A DNA stretch of 64,000 bases from JAUUSJ01 sp964439395 (GTDB lineage Bacteria > Bacillota > Clostridia > Lachnospirales > Lachnospiraceae). This document shows positions 26,160 through 34,898 of this stretch, piece by piece (position 1 is the stretch's first letter; each line of letters begins with the position of its first letter). The notes under the pieces were generated by a model. It was given only the letters and a program-made list of their open reading frames with translations, had not been told where the DNA came from and made no database searches. The stretch is taken from NCBI GenBank assembly GCA_964439395.1, contig CAYTNV010000014.1, positions 1-64,000 on the forward strand. The letters are read 5' to 3'. The translations under genes were made by a program, and so were the position numbers.

Positions 26160-26981
26160 ATGGAAGAAAAAAATTTTGAGATAGAGGTAGAAACTCCACA
26201 GCTTACTGCTTGGGATAGAGTGCAAATTGCGAGAAATGCCGATAGACCGACAGCTCTTGATTATATTAGTGTTTTATTCAATCGTTTTATGGAATTACAT
26301 GGAGACCGTCTAGAGGGAGATGACCCTGCTATAGTGGGGGGACTTGCTCGAATTTATGACATAAATATTACTGTAATCGGTCAGCAAAAGGGACGAAATA
26401 CAAAGGAAAATATTAAGAGAAATTTTGGAATGCCATCTCCAAGTGGTTATCGAAAGGCACTCCGACTTATGAGACAGGCTGAAAAATTCAATCGCCCAAT
26501 TATCTGTTTTGTAGATACGCCAGGAGCTTTTTGTGGAATTGAGGCCGAAGAAAAGGGAGAAGGAGAGGCAATTGCCAGAAATCTCTTTGAGATGTCGGCT
26601 CTTAAAGTTCCAATTTTATCGATTGTGATTGGGGAAGGAGGAAGTGGCGGAGCTCTTGCTCTTGCAGTTGCGAATGAGGTTTGGATGCTAGAAAATTCTA
26701 TGTATTCTATTTTATCTCCAGAGGGATTTTCGAGTATATTATGGAAAGATAAAAAGCGCGCTGCGGAGGCTGCAAGTATTATGAAATGTACCGCTGCTGA
26801 TTTAAAGGAGCTTGGAATTATCGAAAAAGTGATTGAAGAGAGAGAACCAGTAAAAACAGAAGACATGAGTGAAGTGGCAGAGAAAATGAAAGAGGGAATT
26901 TTTGAATTTCTTGAAAAGTATAAAAAAATGCAGGGCGAGCAGATAGTGCAGGAGCGCTATGAGAGATTTCGCAAATTTTAG
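26160..26981 (+). CDS. accA: Acetyl-CoA carboxylase carboxyltransferase, alpha subunit
   Basis: A 273-aa subunit from ATG 26160 (AGAGGA upstream; TTG starts at 26121 or 26142 are possible). Signatures are TAWDRVQIARNADRPTALDY, ELHGDRLEGDDPAIVGGLA, QQKGRNTKEN, DTPGAFCGIEAEEKGEGEAI and GEGGSGGALALAVAN. It pairs with AccD. The last bases carry the ribosome site of the next gene, 10 nt away. Confidence 0.96.
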   Translation: MEEKNFEIEVETPQLTAWDRVQIARNADRPTALDYISVLFNRFMELHGDRLEGDDPAIVGGLARIYDINITVIGQQKGRNTKENIKRNFGMPSPSGYRKALRLMRQAEKFNRPIICFVDTPGAFCGIEAEEKGEGEAIARNLFEMSALKVPILSIVIGEGGSGGALALAVANEVWMLENSMYSILSPEGFSSILWKDKKRAAEAASIMKCTAADLKELGIIEKVIEEREPVKTEDMSEVAEKMKEGIFEFLEKYKKMQGEQIVQERYERFRKF

Positions 26982-26991
26982 GAGGAAAAAT

Positions 26992-28041
26992 ATGTCACTA
27001 AAAATAGGAGACTTGACAGCTAAAATACCGATTATTCAAGGTGGTATGGGAGTTGGAATTAGTCTGGGAGGATTAGCTGGTGCGGTGGCAAAAGAAGGGG
27101 CTATCGGCATTATTAGTACAGCGCAAATTGGATTTCGGGAAAAAGATTTTTATGAAAATCCGCTTATTGCTAATCTAAGAGCACTTGGAAAAGAATTGGA
27201 AAAAGCTAGAAAAATTGCTCCAAAAGGAATTATTGGATTTAATATTATGGTGGCGACAAATAAGTATGAGGAATATGTAAGGGCGGCAGTGAAGGCAGGT
27301 GCAGATTTAATTATCTCAGGTGCAGGACTTCCGATGGATTTGCCAGCTTTTGTAGGAAAATGTAAGACAAAGCTTCTTCCAATTGTTTCATCAAAAAGAG
27401 CAGCTAATCTTATTTTAAAACGCTGGGATAAAAAATATAATACGACGGCGGATGCCATTGTTGTGGAAGGACCAATGGCAGGTGGACATTTAGGGTTTAA
27501 AGCCGAAGAGTTAGAAGAGTTAGAAGACTTAAATGCAAATTACGACAAAGAAATTCGAGCAATTATTGAGATAACGTCAAAGTACGAACAAAAATATGGG
27601 AGAGAGATTCCTGTTATTATGGCAGGAGGAATTCGAACAAAAGAAAATATGGAGCATTGTTTTTCACTCGGAGCAAAAGGCGTGCAAGTAGCGACTAAAT
27701 TTGTTACTACGAAAGAATGCGATGCGGATATTCAGTATAAAAATACTTATATTAATTGTAATAAAAAACAAATTAAAATTGTAAAAAGCCCAGTTGGGAT
27801 GCCTGCAAGAGCAATTCAAAATAAGTTTTTGGAAAAAGTAGAAAAAGAGCGTCTCGCACCAAAACATTGTTATCAATGTCTCGCAAAATGCGATAGAGCT
27901 AATATACCGTACTGTATTACAGAAGCTCTTATTCATGCGGCAGAAGGCAATATAGAGAATGCACTTCTATTTTGCGGAGCTGATGCCTATAAGGAGACGA
28001 AGATTCGAACCGTGAAAGAGGTATTGGGAGATTTTTTATAA
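26992..28041 (+). CDS. FabK-like nitronate monooxygenase family protein
   Basis: A 349-aa FMN TIM-barrel protein of the NMO/FabK superfamily: PIIQGGMGVGISLGGLAGAV, GFNIMVATN, VVEGPMAGGHLGF, VIMAGGIRTKENM and GAKGVQVATKFV. Unlike FabK it has a C-terminal cysteine group (CYQCLAKCD ... IPYC). ATG 26992 follows AGGAGG; 26959 is a less likely start. Its place as the last gene of the acc/fab unit suggests a lipid-linked reduction or detoxification, possibly a second enoyl reductase or a 2-nitropropane dioxygenase-like oxidase. The substrate is unknown. Confidence 0.85.
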   Translation: MSLKIGDLTAKIPIIQGGMGVGISLGGLAGAVAKEGAIGIISTAQIGFREKDFYENPLIANLRALGKELEKARKIAPKGIIGFNIMVATNKYEEYVRAAVKAGADLIISGAGLPMDLPAFVGKCKTKLLPIVSSKRAANLILKRWDKKYNTTADAIVVEGPMAGGHLGFKAEELEELEDLNANYDKEIRAIIEITSKYEQKYGREIPVIMAGGIRTKENMEHCFSLGAKGVQVATKFVTTKECDADIQYKNTYINCNKKQIKIVKSPVGMPARAIQNKFLEKVEKERLAPKHCYQCLAKCDRANIPYCITEALIHAAEGNIENALLFCGADAYKETKIRTVKEVLGDFL

Positions 28042-28050
28042 ATTTAATAT

Positions 28051-28103
28051 AAAAAGAGAGAAAAATTTAAGAGTTGATCTCATAAATTTTTCTCTCTTTT
28101 TTT
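28051..28103 (+). terminator. Terminator ending the fatty-acid cluster
   Basis: AAAAAGAGAGAAAAATTTA (28051-28069) pairs with TAAATTTTTCTCTCTTTTT, followed by more U. A near-perfect 19-bp stem, usable in both directions. Confidence 0.9.
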
Positions 28104-28131
28104 GTACTGGAAATAGATAAAATACTAAAAA

Positions 28132-28335
28132 CTATTTTTGGATAGATTCAGCGATTCCATCATATAAGTCTAAATCACAGTACTCTTCCGCTGTAAAATG
28201 AGCACATGTCAAACAGCTTGGAGTCTGACACTCGCAATTCGCAGAAGAATTACAAGCAGCATAAATATCCTTAGTTGGAGTATAACTGCTACAAGCTTGT
28301 GCTACCTCATGGTACATTTCTTTTGAGCTTCTCAT
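28132..28335 (-). CDS. Small cysteine-rich protein
   Basis: A 67-aa protein with six Cys, including CECQTPSCLTCAHFTAEEYC-DLDLYDGI. The CxxC-x-HF-x5-C-x-LDLYD pattern recurs in small Clostridial proteins of unknown function, to my recollection; the Cys/His arrangement could bind zinc or an Fe-S cluster. AAGGAG lies upstream of ATG 28335. It is a single gene convergent with the fab cluster. Confidence 0.7.
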   Translation of the reverse strand: MRSSKEMYHEVAQACSSYTPTKDIYAACNSSANCECQTPSCLTCAHFTAEEYCDLDLYDGIAESIQK

Positions 28336-28464
28336 AATGTTTTCTCCTTTCTATTGACATGAATGAAATGACTCTGTTATTATGTGTAAAGGGAAAAAAT
28401 ATATTCAAACAAAATGAAAATATATTAGAAAAAGACCTATTTATAAAACTTCTATGTGTAGATA

Positions 28465-28488
28465 GCAGGCTTATAAGGCTTGCTTTTT
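28465..28488 (+). terminator. Hairpin plus U-run in the trpS leader
   Basis: GCAGGCTTATAAGGCTTGC (28465-28483) folds into an 8-bp stem with a 3-nt loop, followed by TTTTT, about 95 nt before trpS. It may be an attenuator. No T-box AGGGTGG-ACCGCG sequence is visible. Confidence 0.45.
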
Positions 28489-28581
28489 CCTTTGCATATA
28501 GTAAAGCCCATGAGGTGAATACATCATTAAAAACATGTTTTTAGGCAAGATAGGTCGGTTTATAAAAGGAGTGAAATTATT

Positions 28582-29589
28582 ATGTTAGATGGAAAAAAGA
28601 CTTTATTTAGTGGTATGCAAGCAACAGGAACGATTACTCTTGGAAACTATCTTGGAGCTTTAAAAAACTGGATAAAATTAGACGAGGAAGGATATAAATG
28701 TTTTTATAGCGTTGTAGACATGCATTCTATCACAGTTAGACAAAATCCAGCAGAGCTTAGAAAAAGAGCGAGAAATTTATTGATGCTTTATATTGCAGCA
28801 GGTTTGGATCCAGAGAAGAATTGTATTTATTATCAGTCTCATGTATCTGGTCATGCAGAGTTAGCTTGGATTTTAAATTGTTACACATATATGGGTGAGA
28901 TGAACAGAATGACACAATTTAAGGATAAATCGGCGAAACATGCAGATAATATTAATGTAGGATTATTTGCATATCCTGTCCTAATGGCGGCAGATATTTT
29001 GCTATTCCAATCTGATGTGGTACCAGTAGGTGTTGACCAAAAGCAGCATCTTGAGATTACAAGAGATATTGCTAGCCGTTTTAATAATATTTACGGTGAT
29101 GTATTTACAATTCCAGAAGCATATATGGGAAAAGTAGGTGCTAAAATTATGAGTTTACAAGAGCCTACAAAGAAAATGTCTAAATCCGATGAAAATCCAA
29201 ATGCTCATATTTTATTATTAGATGAGCCAGATGTTATTATGCGCAAGTTTAAAAAAGCCGTGACAGATTCTGATGGCTTTATCGCTTACAGTGATGATAA
29301 ACCAGGAATTAAAAACTTAATTGACATTTACTGTGCATCAACAGGAGCTACAGTAGAGTCTGCGTTAAAGGAATTTGATGGGCTTGGATATGGTGTTTTA
29401 AAACAGAGAGTAGCTGAGGCAGTTATCGCAGAATTAAAGCCTCTGCAGGATAAATTCTATGACTTAAGTAAGAATAAAGATTACATCAATTCTATTATTA
29501 AAAATAATGCTGAGCAGGCTAATTATTATGCGACAAAGACATTGAGAAAGGTACAAAGAAAAATAGGATTTCCGGATAGAATTCGCTAA
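28582..29589 (+). CDS. trpS: Tryptophanyl-tRNA synthetase
   Basis: A 335-aa class I synthetase. GTITLGNYLGALKNW contains the TxGN version of the HIGH motif, and KMSKSDENPN is the KMSKS loop. It also has the VGVDQKQHLEITRD substrate-binding segment. Length is standard. AAAGGAG precedes ATG 28582. It appears monocistronic. Confidence 0.97.
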   Translation: MLDGKKTLFSGMQATGTITLGNYLGALKNWIKLDEEGYKCFYSVVDMHSITVRQNPAELRKRARNLLMLYIAAGLDPEKNCIYYQSHVSGHAELAWILNCYTYMGEMNRMTQFKDKSAKHADNINVGLFAYPVLMAADILLFQSDVVPVGVDQKQHLEITRDIASRFNNIYGDVFTIPEAYMGKVGAKIMSLQEPTKKMSKSDENPNAHILLLDEPDVIMRKFKKAVTDSDGFIAYSDDKPGIKNLIDIYCASTGATVESALKEFDGLGYGVLKQRVAEAVIAELKPLQDKFYDLSKNKDYINSIIKNNAEQANYYATKTLRKVQRKIGFPDRIR

Positions 29590-29775
29590 AGATTGTTTAA
29601 AAATATTTGGAAAATTGTAAGAAATAATTCACCGAAAGTTAAGAAATATAATATATACTAAGGAAAGATTGTATAAAAGCAAAGAGAGAAAGAAAAAGAT
29701 AATTTCTTTTTCCATAAGAAGTAGTTAGGAATATTTTTAGAAATAATAATAACGATAGGTGATGAGAAGATAGGA

Positions 29776-30462
29776 ATGGATAGAGAAAAGATTATATTAG
29801 AACAGCAAAAAAGGATAGAATACTTAAAACATCCAGATCCAAATGATAAAAGAGTTAAATTTTTGCGTCTGTTTTTTAAGATACTAGGTATTATTATTTT
29901 ACTTTTACTTATCATATTGCTGTTTCTTGGATATCGCAACCATATTTTTGATTCTGCGGAAAATTTTAATAAGTTTATCAAGGGATTAGGAATGTGGGGA
30001 CCAGTTGCTTTTATTTCGATACAGGCAGTGCAGATTATTATTCCTGTCCTTCCTGCTCCAGTTTGTTGTATCGCTGGGGTAGTATCCTATGGTCCATGGA
30101 TTGGATTTTTATATAATTATATTGGTATTACTCTTGGCTCATTTTTAGCTTTTGGTATTTCAAGAAAATACGGTTCTATACTCGCAAAGAGTGTAGTTTC
30201 AGATGATACTTATGAAAAATATAAAAAATGGCTAGAACATGGAGAAAAAAAGTTCGATAAACTTTTTGCGATAGCCATTTTATTACCCGCTGCTCCAGAT
30301 GATTTTTTATGTTATCTAGCAGGACTCACAAAGATGCCTTTTAAAAAATTTATGTTGATTATTTTAATTGGAAAACCATTTTCTCTTTTATCATATAGTT
30401 TTGGTCTTGAGATGTTTTCCGTTTTTAAAGTAAAATTATATAATATGTGGAGATATCGTTAG
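29776..30462 (+). CDS. TVP38/TMEM64 (VTT domain) membrane protein
   Basis: A 228-aa protein with a cytoplasmic N-terminus, one membrane helix (residues 35-55, IILLLLIILLFLGYR) and a VTT/DedA-like core: VAFISIQAVQIIIPVLPAPV, GFLYNYIGITLGSFLAFGIS-RKYG, and AILLPAAPDDFLCYLAGLTK. Family members are polytopic and linked to lipid or undecaprenyl-phosphate movement in recent work; the role here is unknown. The ribosome site before ATG 29776 is modest (GATAGGA). Confidence 0.85.
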   Translation: MDREKIILEQQKRIEYLKHPDPNDKRVKFLRLFFKILGIIILLLLIILLFLGYRNHIFDSAENFNKFIKGLGMWGPVAFISIQAVQIIIPVLPAPVCCIAGVVSYGPWIGFLYNYIGITLGSFLAFGISRKYGSILAKSVVSDDTYEKYKKWLEHGEKKFDKLFAIAILLPAAPDDFLCYLAGLTKMPFKKFMLIILIGKPFSLLSYSFGLEMFSVFKVKLYNMWRYR

Positions 30463-30741
30463 ATATGAAAGCTTAGATAAAAGTCCCAATATTTTGCTTT
30501 TATGACATTCTCATAATCGCCATCATATTCGTACGTTAAGATATAGCTTTATTTGCTCATAGGGCTTGATTTGTCAATATGCAGATAAATATAAATAAAT
30601 TTGTCTTTATTTACCCAGTTGATAGGATTTCAATAGTAAAACTTTGGGTTTATGGACAAATTCTTTTCTTAACATATGCAATTTGTAGAAAAAATTATTT
30701 TTTTATGACAAAAAAATATAAGATTTTAATAATAAAATAAC

Positions 30742-30770
30742 TTTTCATTTTCTAAAAAATTGTGTATTAT
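30742..30770 (+). promoter_or_regulatory. Promoter of candidate sRNA
   Basis: TTTTCA (30742-30747) and TATTAT (30765-30770) with a 17-bp spacer. It places +1 near 30777, just before a structured non-coding segment. Confidence 0.55.
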
Positions 30771-30776
30771 GTAGAA

Positions 30777-30909
30777 GGATTAAGTCAGTTGCTTTTCATT
30801 TTTTAAGGATGTATTGTGGGGACAAGGACGGATATTAAATAATAAGCAGGAAAGTAACTGTGTATACGAGCAGTTTAAGATAAGAGAAGTCTTAAACTGC
30901 TTTTTTTTT
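30777..30909 (+). ncRNA. Candidate structured small RNA, about 130 nt
   Basis: There is no ORF. A 12-bp helix (with two G-U pairs) joins CAGTTGCTTTTC (about 30787-30798) to GGAAAGTAACTG (30849-30860), enclosing a G-rich loop. Then a perfect 11-bp terminator follows, GCAGTTTAAGA (30870-30880) / TCTTAAACTGC (30890-30900) plus nine T. It has its own promoter. No known riboswitch signature is recognised; it could be an independent sRNA or an attenuating leader of the OppA-like gene 80 nt downstream. Confidence 0.55.
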
Positions 30910-30988
30910 AAAGGAAAGTATAGTATACTGTAAATGAGTATGTTCACATAACGAACATTGTCATATATGAAGGGAGACAATATAAGAT

Positions 30989-32626
30989 ATGATCAAGAAA
31001 AAAGGGTATTGTATTGTCAGTATATTTTGTATATTTTTGTTAGTTCTATGTACAAGCTGTGGAGAATTTCAAAATACTGATATGGGAGATGGAGCTCCAG
31101 AAGAGACAGTAGAAAATACACAGGCGGACGAAGATATTACTTCAAGTGCTGACGGTAAGAAGACATTGAGATATGCAATTGTAAAAGAGCCATCCAATAT
31201 AGATCCACAGCTTACTAGTAGCAGTGTGGAGGCAACAATAGGATTTCATGTATATGAGGGATTAGTAAAAAATAATCGAGGAACTGTAAAAAATGCAATG
31301 GCAAAGTCATATCAAATATCGGAAGATGGACTTACTTATACATTTTATTTAAGAGATGCAAATTGGAGTGATGGAGAGCCTGTGACGGCGCAACATTTTG
31401 TGGATGGAATTAAGCGATTAATGAATCCGAATACGAAAAGCAGTTATTCTTATTTAGCTGACTGTATTGCAGATGTGCAGGCAACAGATGAAAAGACAGT
31501 TGTAATTACTTTAAAGGAAGCAACTACTTATTTTTTGAATTTATTATGTATGGTAAATTTTTCACCAGTGCGAGAGGATATTATAGAGAAAGAGGGAAGC
31601 AGCTTTGCAATGCGTCCATCTACCACGGTATATAATGGTCCGTTTATTGTGTCCGCCTGGAAGAAAGGGAGAAAAATTATTTTAGAGAAGAATGAGAATT
31701 ATTATAATAGTGATGGTATTTCTCTTGAGCGAGTGGAGATTATTTCTGTTTCTAGTATAGAAGAGGCATATAAAATGTATCAATCGGGTGATATAGATTT
31801 TGTGGAAGTGAATCAATCCTCGTATTTGAGTGATGAAAGTAATTATAATGTGGATTATGATGGAGGTGTAGAGTATCTTACCTTCAATTTTAATAATCGG
31901 TATTTACAAAATAAAAATTTGAGATTAGCAATTGCTTATGCTATCAATAGAACTTCTTTACTGAAAGAGTCTGGTCAAGAGCTAAATGAGATAGCGACTA
32001 GATATATTATGCCAGATATTAATGGAATTACTAGTACGTATGGGGAGGAACAAAAGTATGCACCGTTTAGCGAAGAAGAAAATAGGACAGAGTCACTTAA
32101 TTATCTTGCCTCTGCATTAAATGAGTTAGGAATTAGCGATGCCTCTGATATTCAATTAGAATTATTAGTGGAGAATACACAGATAAAAAAGCAAGAGGGA
32201 GAAGAAATCAAGAAACAGTTAGAGACACTTTTAGGTATTAAAGTTATTTTGAAAAAGAGTTCTAAAGTAAAAAAAGTAAATAGTGAGGCGAAGGGGGATT
32301 TTGCGATAACTTTGACAACATGGTATCCAGATTATTCGGATGCTCTTGCTTATATAGAAATCTGGGAGAGTAGTTCCATTTATAATATAAGTTGTTATAA
32401 TAATAAATTGGTAGATAATAAGCTAAAGGAAATTAGAGAGACCGATATCTCTAAGACAAGGCAAAGAACGATATCTGAGGTGGAGAAAATTTTATGTGAG
32501 GATGCGGCTGTGATTCCAATTCAGTTTTCAAAGAAGGCAATTTTATATTCCAATAATTTAACAGGCCTAGTTACGTACTATATTGGTAATAACTATAATT
32601 ATATTCATGCGAATAAGACGACATAA
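30989..32626 (+). CDS. Peptide ABC transporter substrate-binding lipoprotein (OppA/DppE type)
   Basis: A 545-aa extracellular lipoprotein. Signal peptide residues 1-22 with lipobox LCTSC. The SBP_bac_5 fold is indicated by KTLRYAIVKEPSNIDPQLTS, VYEGLVKNNRGTVKNAMAKS, LRDANWSDGEPVTAQHFVDG and NKNLRLAIAYAINR. It captures oligopeptides for an Opp-type transporter. No permease or ATPase gene is adjacent, so it is an orphan that must share another system or act as a sensor. GAAGGGAG precedes the start. Confidence 0.9.
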   Translation: MIKKKGYCIVSIFCIFLLVLCTSCGEFQNTDMGDGAPEETVENTQADEDITSSADGKKTLRYAIVKEPSNIDPQLTSSSVEATIGFHVYEGLVKNNRGTVKNAMAKSYQISEDGLTYTFYLRDANWSDGEPVTAQHFVDGIKRLMNPNTKSSYSYLADCIADVQATDEKTVVITLKEATTYFLNLLCMVNFSPVREDIIEKEGSSFAMRPSTTVYNGPFIVSAWKKGRKIILEKNENYYNSDGISLERVEIISVSSIEEAYKMYQSGDIDFVEVNQSSYLSDESNYNVDYDGGVEYLTFNFNNRYLQNKNLRLAIAYAINRTSLLKESGQELNEIATRYIMPDINGITSTYGEEQKYAPFSEEENRTESLNYLASALNELGISDASDIQLELLVENTQIKKQEGEEIKKQLETLLGIKVILKKSSKVKKVNSEAKGDFAITLTTWYPDYSDALAYIEIWESSSIYNISCYNNKLVDNKLKEIRETDISKTRQRTISEVEKILCEDAAVIPIQFSKKAILYSNNLTGLVTYYIGNNYNYIHANKTT

Positions 32627-32715
32627 TAAGATAAAGGGAGAATCAAAAAAATAATTATATAATGGAGGAAGATTCACTACTTAGAGATTTAGAGTAATAA
32701 AAAGGAATGAGGGAA

Positions 32716-33669
32716 ATGATAGAGACGATTGTGTCGGTACAGATGCCGATTCACGAGATATTAAAAATTAAGAAAAATAGGCTGATGCCAGACTGGCTTA
32801 TAGGAGGGGAAAAAAGAATTTGTATTGTGACGGGAATTCATGGGGATGAGCTTGGAGGACAGTATATATGTTATGAAGTAATTCGAAGAATTAAGAAGGA
32901 ATTTGAACATTTAAAGGGAATTGTAGATGTATATCCAGCTTTAAATCCACTTGGGTTAGATTCCCTAATTCGAGGAGTACCTCAGTTTGATTTTGATATG
33001 AACACTATTTTCCCAGGAAAAAAAGATGGAGATATGGTAGAAAATATTGCTTATCATATTGTAAAAGAGCTAGAAAATGCAGATATTTGTATTGATATAC
33101 ATTCAAGCAATATTAATTTAAAGGAGATTCCACAAGTTCGTGTGGGAGATAAACTGACAAAAGACACAATGAAATTTGCGAAAGTAATGAATACAGATTT
33201 AGTCTGGATTCATCCGTCCAATACAGTAAAAGAGGGAAGCTTAACTTATGCATTGCAAAAAAAGGGTGTTACAGCTTTTGTGATCGAATCAGGTGTAGCG
33301 CTTCGAATAAATTATGAGTATTGCAATCAGATTATAGAGGGAATTTTTTGTCTGATGAAGGAAGCAGGAATATGGACTGGTGAGACAATAACTCCTAGAA
33401 AACCAATTATCTCACAGGACTGTCAAGTTCAATTTATTAACTGTGAGAGCAGTGGAATTTTTATTCCAAATGTAAGACATGCACAGCAGGTAAAAAAGGG
33501 AGATTTAATTGGGACAATTGCGAAGCCGATTATGGGAGCAGTGATGGAGGAAATATATGCACCGATTGACGGAATAGTATTTACACTTAGAGAGTATCCT
33601 GCTGTGCAGGAGGGAGCATTAATTGGAAGGATTTTAGGAGGCAACTATGGTAAAAGAGATTCTATATGA
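32716..33669 (+). CDS. Succinylglutamate desuccinylase/aspartoacylase-family hydrolase (M14-like), intact site
   Basis: A 317-aa protein from ATG 32716 (AAAAGGA about 9 nt upstream). The zinc ligands are present: H42 and E45 in TGIHGDELGG, and H129 in CIDIHSS; the catalytic Glu is E191 in FVIESG. The C-terminal 80 residues form a biotinyl/lipoyl-like barrel (VKKGDLIGTIAKPIMGAVME) as in this family. It should hydrolyse an N-acyl amino acid or similar amide; the substrate is unknown. It overlaps the next, homologous gene by 23 nt, so the two products are probably made together. Confidence 0.85.
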   Translation: MIETIVSVQMPIHEILKIKKNRLMPDWLIGGEKRICIVTGIHGDELGGQYICYEVIRRIKKEFEHLKGIVDVYPALNPLGLDSLIRGVPQFDFDMNTIFPGKKDGDMVENIAYHIVKELENADICIDIHSSNINLKEIPQVRVGDKLTKDTMKFAKVMNTDLVWIHPSNTVKEGSLTYALQKKGVTAFVIESGVALRINYEYCNQIIEGIFCLMKEAGIWTGETITPRKPIISQDCQVQFINCESSGIFIPNVRHAQQVKKGDLIGTIAKPIMGAVMEEIYAPIDGIVFTLREYPAVQEGALIGRILGGNYGKRDSI

Positions 33670-34591
33670 GATGGATTCGGGCTTTCGAGAAGAATATAAA
33701 ATTATAGGATATCGCTTTGGAAAAAGAGATGCGGCTGAGAAGGCGGCTTGTATTGTGGGAGCAATGCGAGGAAATGAATATCAGCAACTCTATATTTGTT
33801 CACAGCTAATTGTTGCCCTAGAAAAGCTTGAGAAAGTAAAGGCAATCAAAGGAGAAAATGAGATTTTAGTTATTCCCTCCTTAAGTAATACTGTGATGAA
33901 TATAGGAAGGAGATTTTGGGGGAATGACGGTGCGGATTTAAACCGAGAATTTCCAGGAAATCCAAAGGGAGAGACACAAAGTAGAATTGCAGATGCCCTA
34001 TTGAGAGAAGTAACAGGATATCAATATGGAATTCAGATACCATCTTTTTATTTGGAGGGGGAATTTATTCCACATATTCGAATGATGGATACAGGAAGAG
34101 AAAGCACAAGTTTGGCCAATTTATTTGGACTTCCTTATGTCGTGACAAGTGGTGTGAGACCTTATGATAAGAGAACATTAAATTATAATTGGCAGATGAA
34201 GGGAACAGACGCATTTTCACTTTACACAAATGCTACAGATACAATCAATGAAAAGGAGGCGATGCAAGCAGTTTCTGCCATTTTGAGATTTTTGACGAGA
34301 ATGGGTATTATTAAGTATCAATGCCATAATGGTTATATTGCCACCGTTTTAAACGAGAATGATTTGGTTAATATAAAAGCAAATACAGCAGGTTTTTTAC
34401 GAAAAAGGGTGGAAAATAATCAGGAAGTAAAAAGAGGAGAGACTTTAGCGGAGATTATAGATCCGTATGAAGGCACTGCTTTATCAAAGTTAAAGGCAAG
34501 TACGGACGGAATCATTTTTTATACGAGAAGTAAGCCGGTTATATTCCAAAATTCGATTGCATTTCAGATTATAAAAAGATTACATAGTTAG
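33647..34591 (+). CDS. Paralogue of the M14-like hydrolase with degenerate metal site
   Basis: A 314-aa protein aligned along its length with the preceding gene product (CIVGAMRGNEYQQLYIC versus CIVTGIHGDELGGQYIC). The zinc His is replaced by Arg (R41), the second His by Pro (P132, GIQIPSF versus DIHSS), and the Glu of IESG appears as Tyr in AFSLYTN; only E44 remains. It retains the C-terminal barrel-like domain (NQEVKRGETLAEIIDPYEGT). It is probably a non-catalytic partner or a protein with a different chemistry. Its start lies inside the upstream gene. Confidence 0.8.
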   Translation: MVKEILYEMDSGFREEYKIIGYRFGKRDAAEKAACIVGAMRGNEYQQLYICSQLIVALEKLEKVKAIKGENEILVIPSLSNTVMNIGRRFWGNDGADLNREFPGNPKGETQSRIADALLREVTGYQYGIQIPSFYLEGEFIPHIRMMDTGRESTSLANLFGLPYVVTSGVRPYDKRTLNYNWQMKGTDAFSLYTNATDTINEKEAMQAVSAILRFLTRMGIIKYQCHNGYIATVLNENDLVNIKANTAGFLRKRVENNQEVKRGETLAEIIDPYEGTALSKLKASTDGIIFYTRSKPVIFQNSIAFQIIKRLHS

Positions 34592-34803
34592 GCTTTTAGA
34601 AATAAAAACTTAGCTAGTTTTGCTGATAATATGGATGAAATATAAGAGACTATATGCTGTTTTTACTATATATTTTTGAATTTAACAGAAGAAAAATATA
34701 GAAATGCATAAAGAAAAAAAGGATAAGAAAAAAGAAATCTTGATAAATGGCATAAACGTCATTTTCCGAGAAAATAAAATATTAGACAGATTTCAAAAAA
34801 AGT

Positions 34804-34832
34804 TTTGCATTTTCTGACAAATGCGGTATAAT
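34804..34832 (+). promoter_or_regulatory. Promoter of purL
   Basis: TTTGCA (34804-34809), a 17-bp spacer and a perfect TATAAT (34827-34832). It lies 66 bp upstream of the purL start. The rest of the 34592-34898 gap shows no gene or clear purine-riboswitch core. Confidence 0.65.
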
Positions 34833-34898
34833 GTGACTGAATACCAGATGACTAAAAGGTAAAGGTTAAATCGTAAAAGACAGATTATGGAGGAATTT

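Noticed and set aside
28359..28544. 61-codon plus-strand ORF upstream of trpS
   Set aside because: No ribosome site and it runs through the leader hairpin at 28465; composition is not protein-like.
28336..28581. T-box riboswitch for trpS
   Set aside because: The conserved AGGGTGG-ACCGCG T-box sequence and a specifier-loop arrangement were not found.
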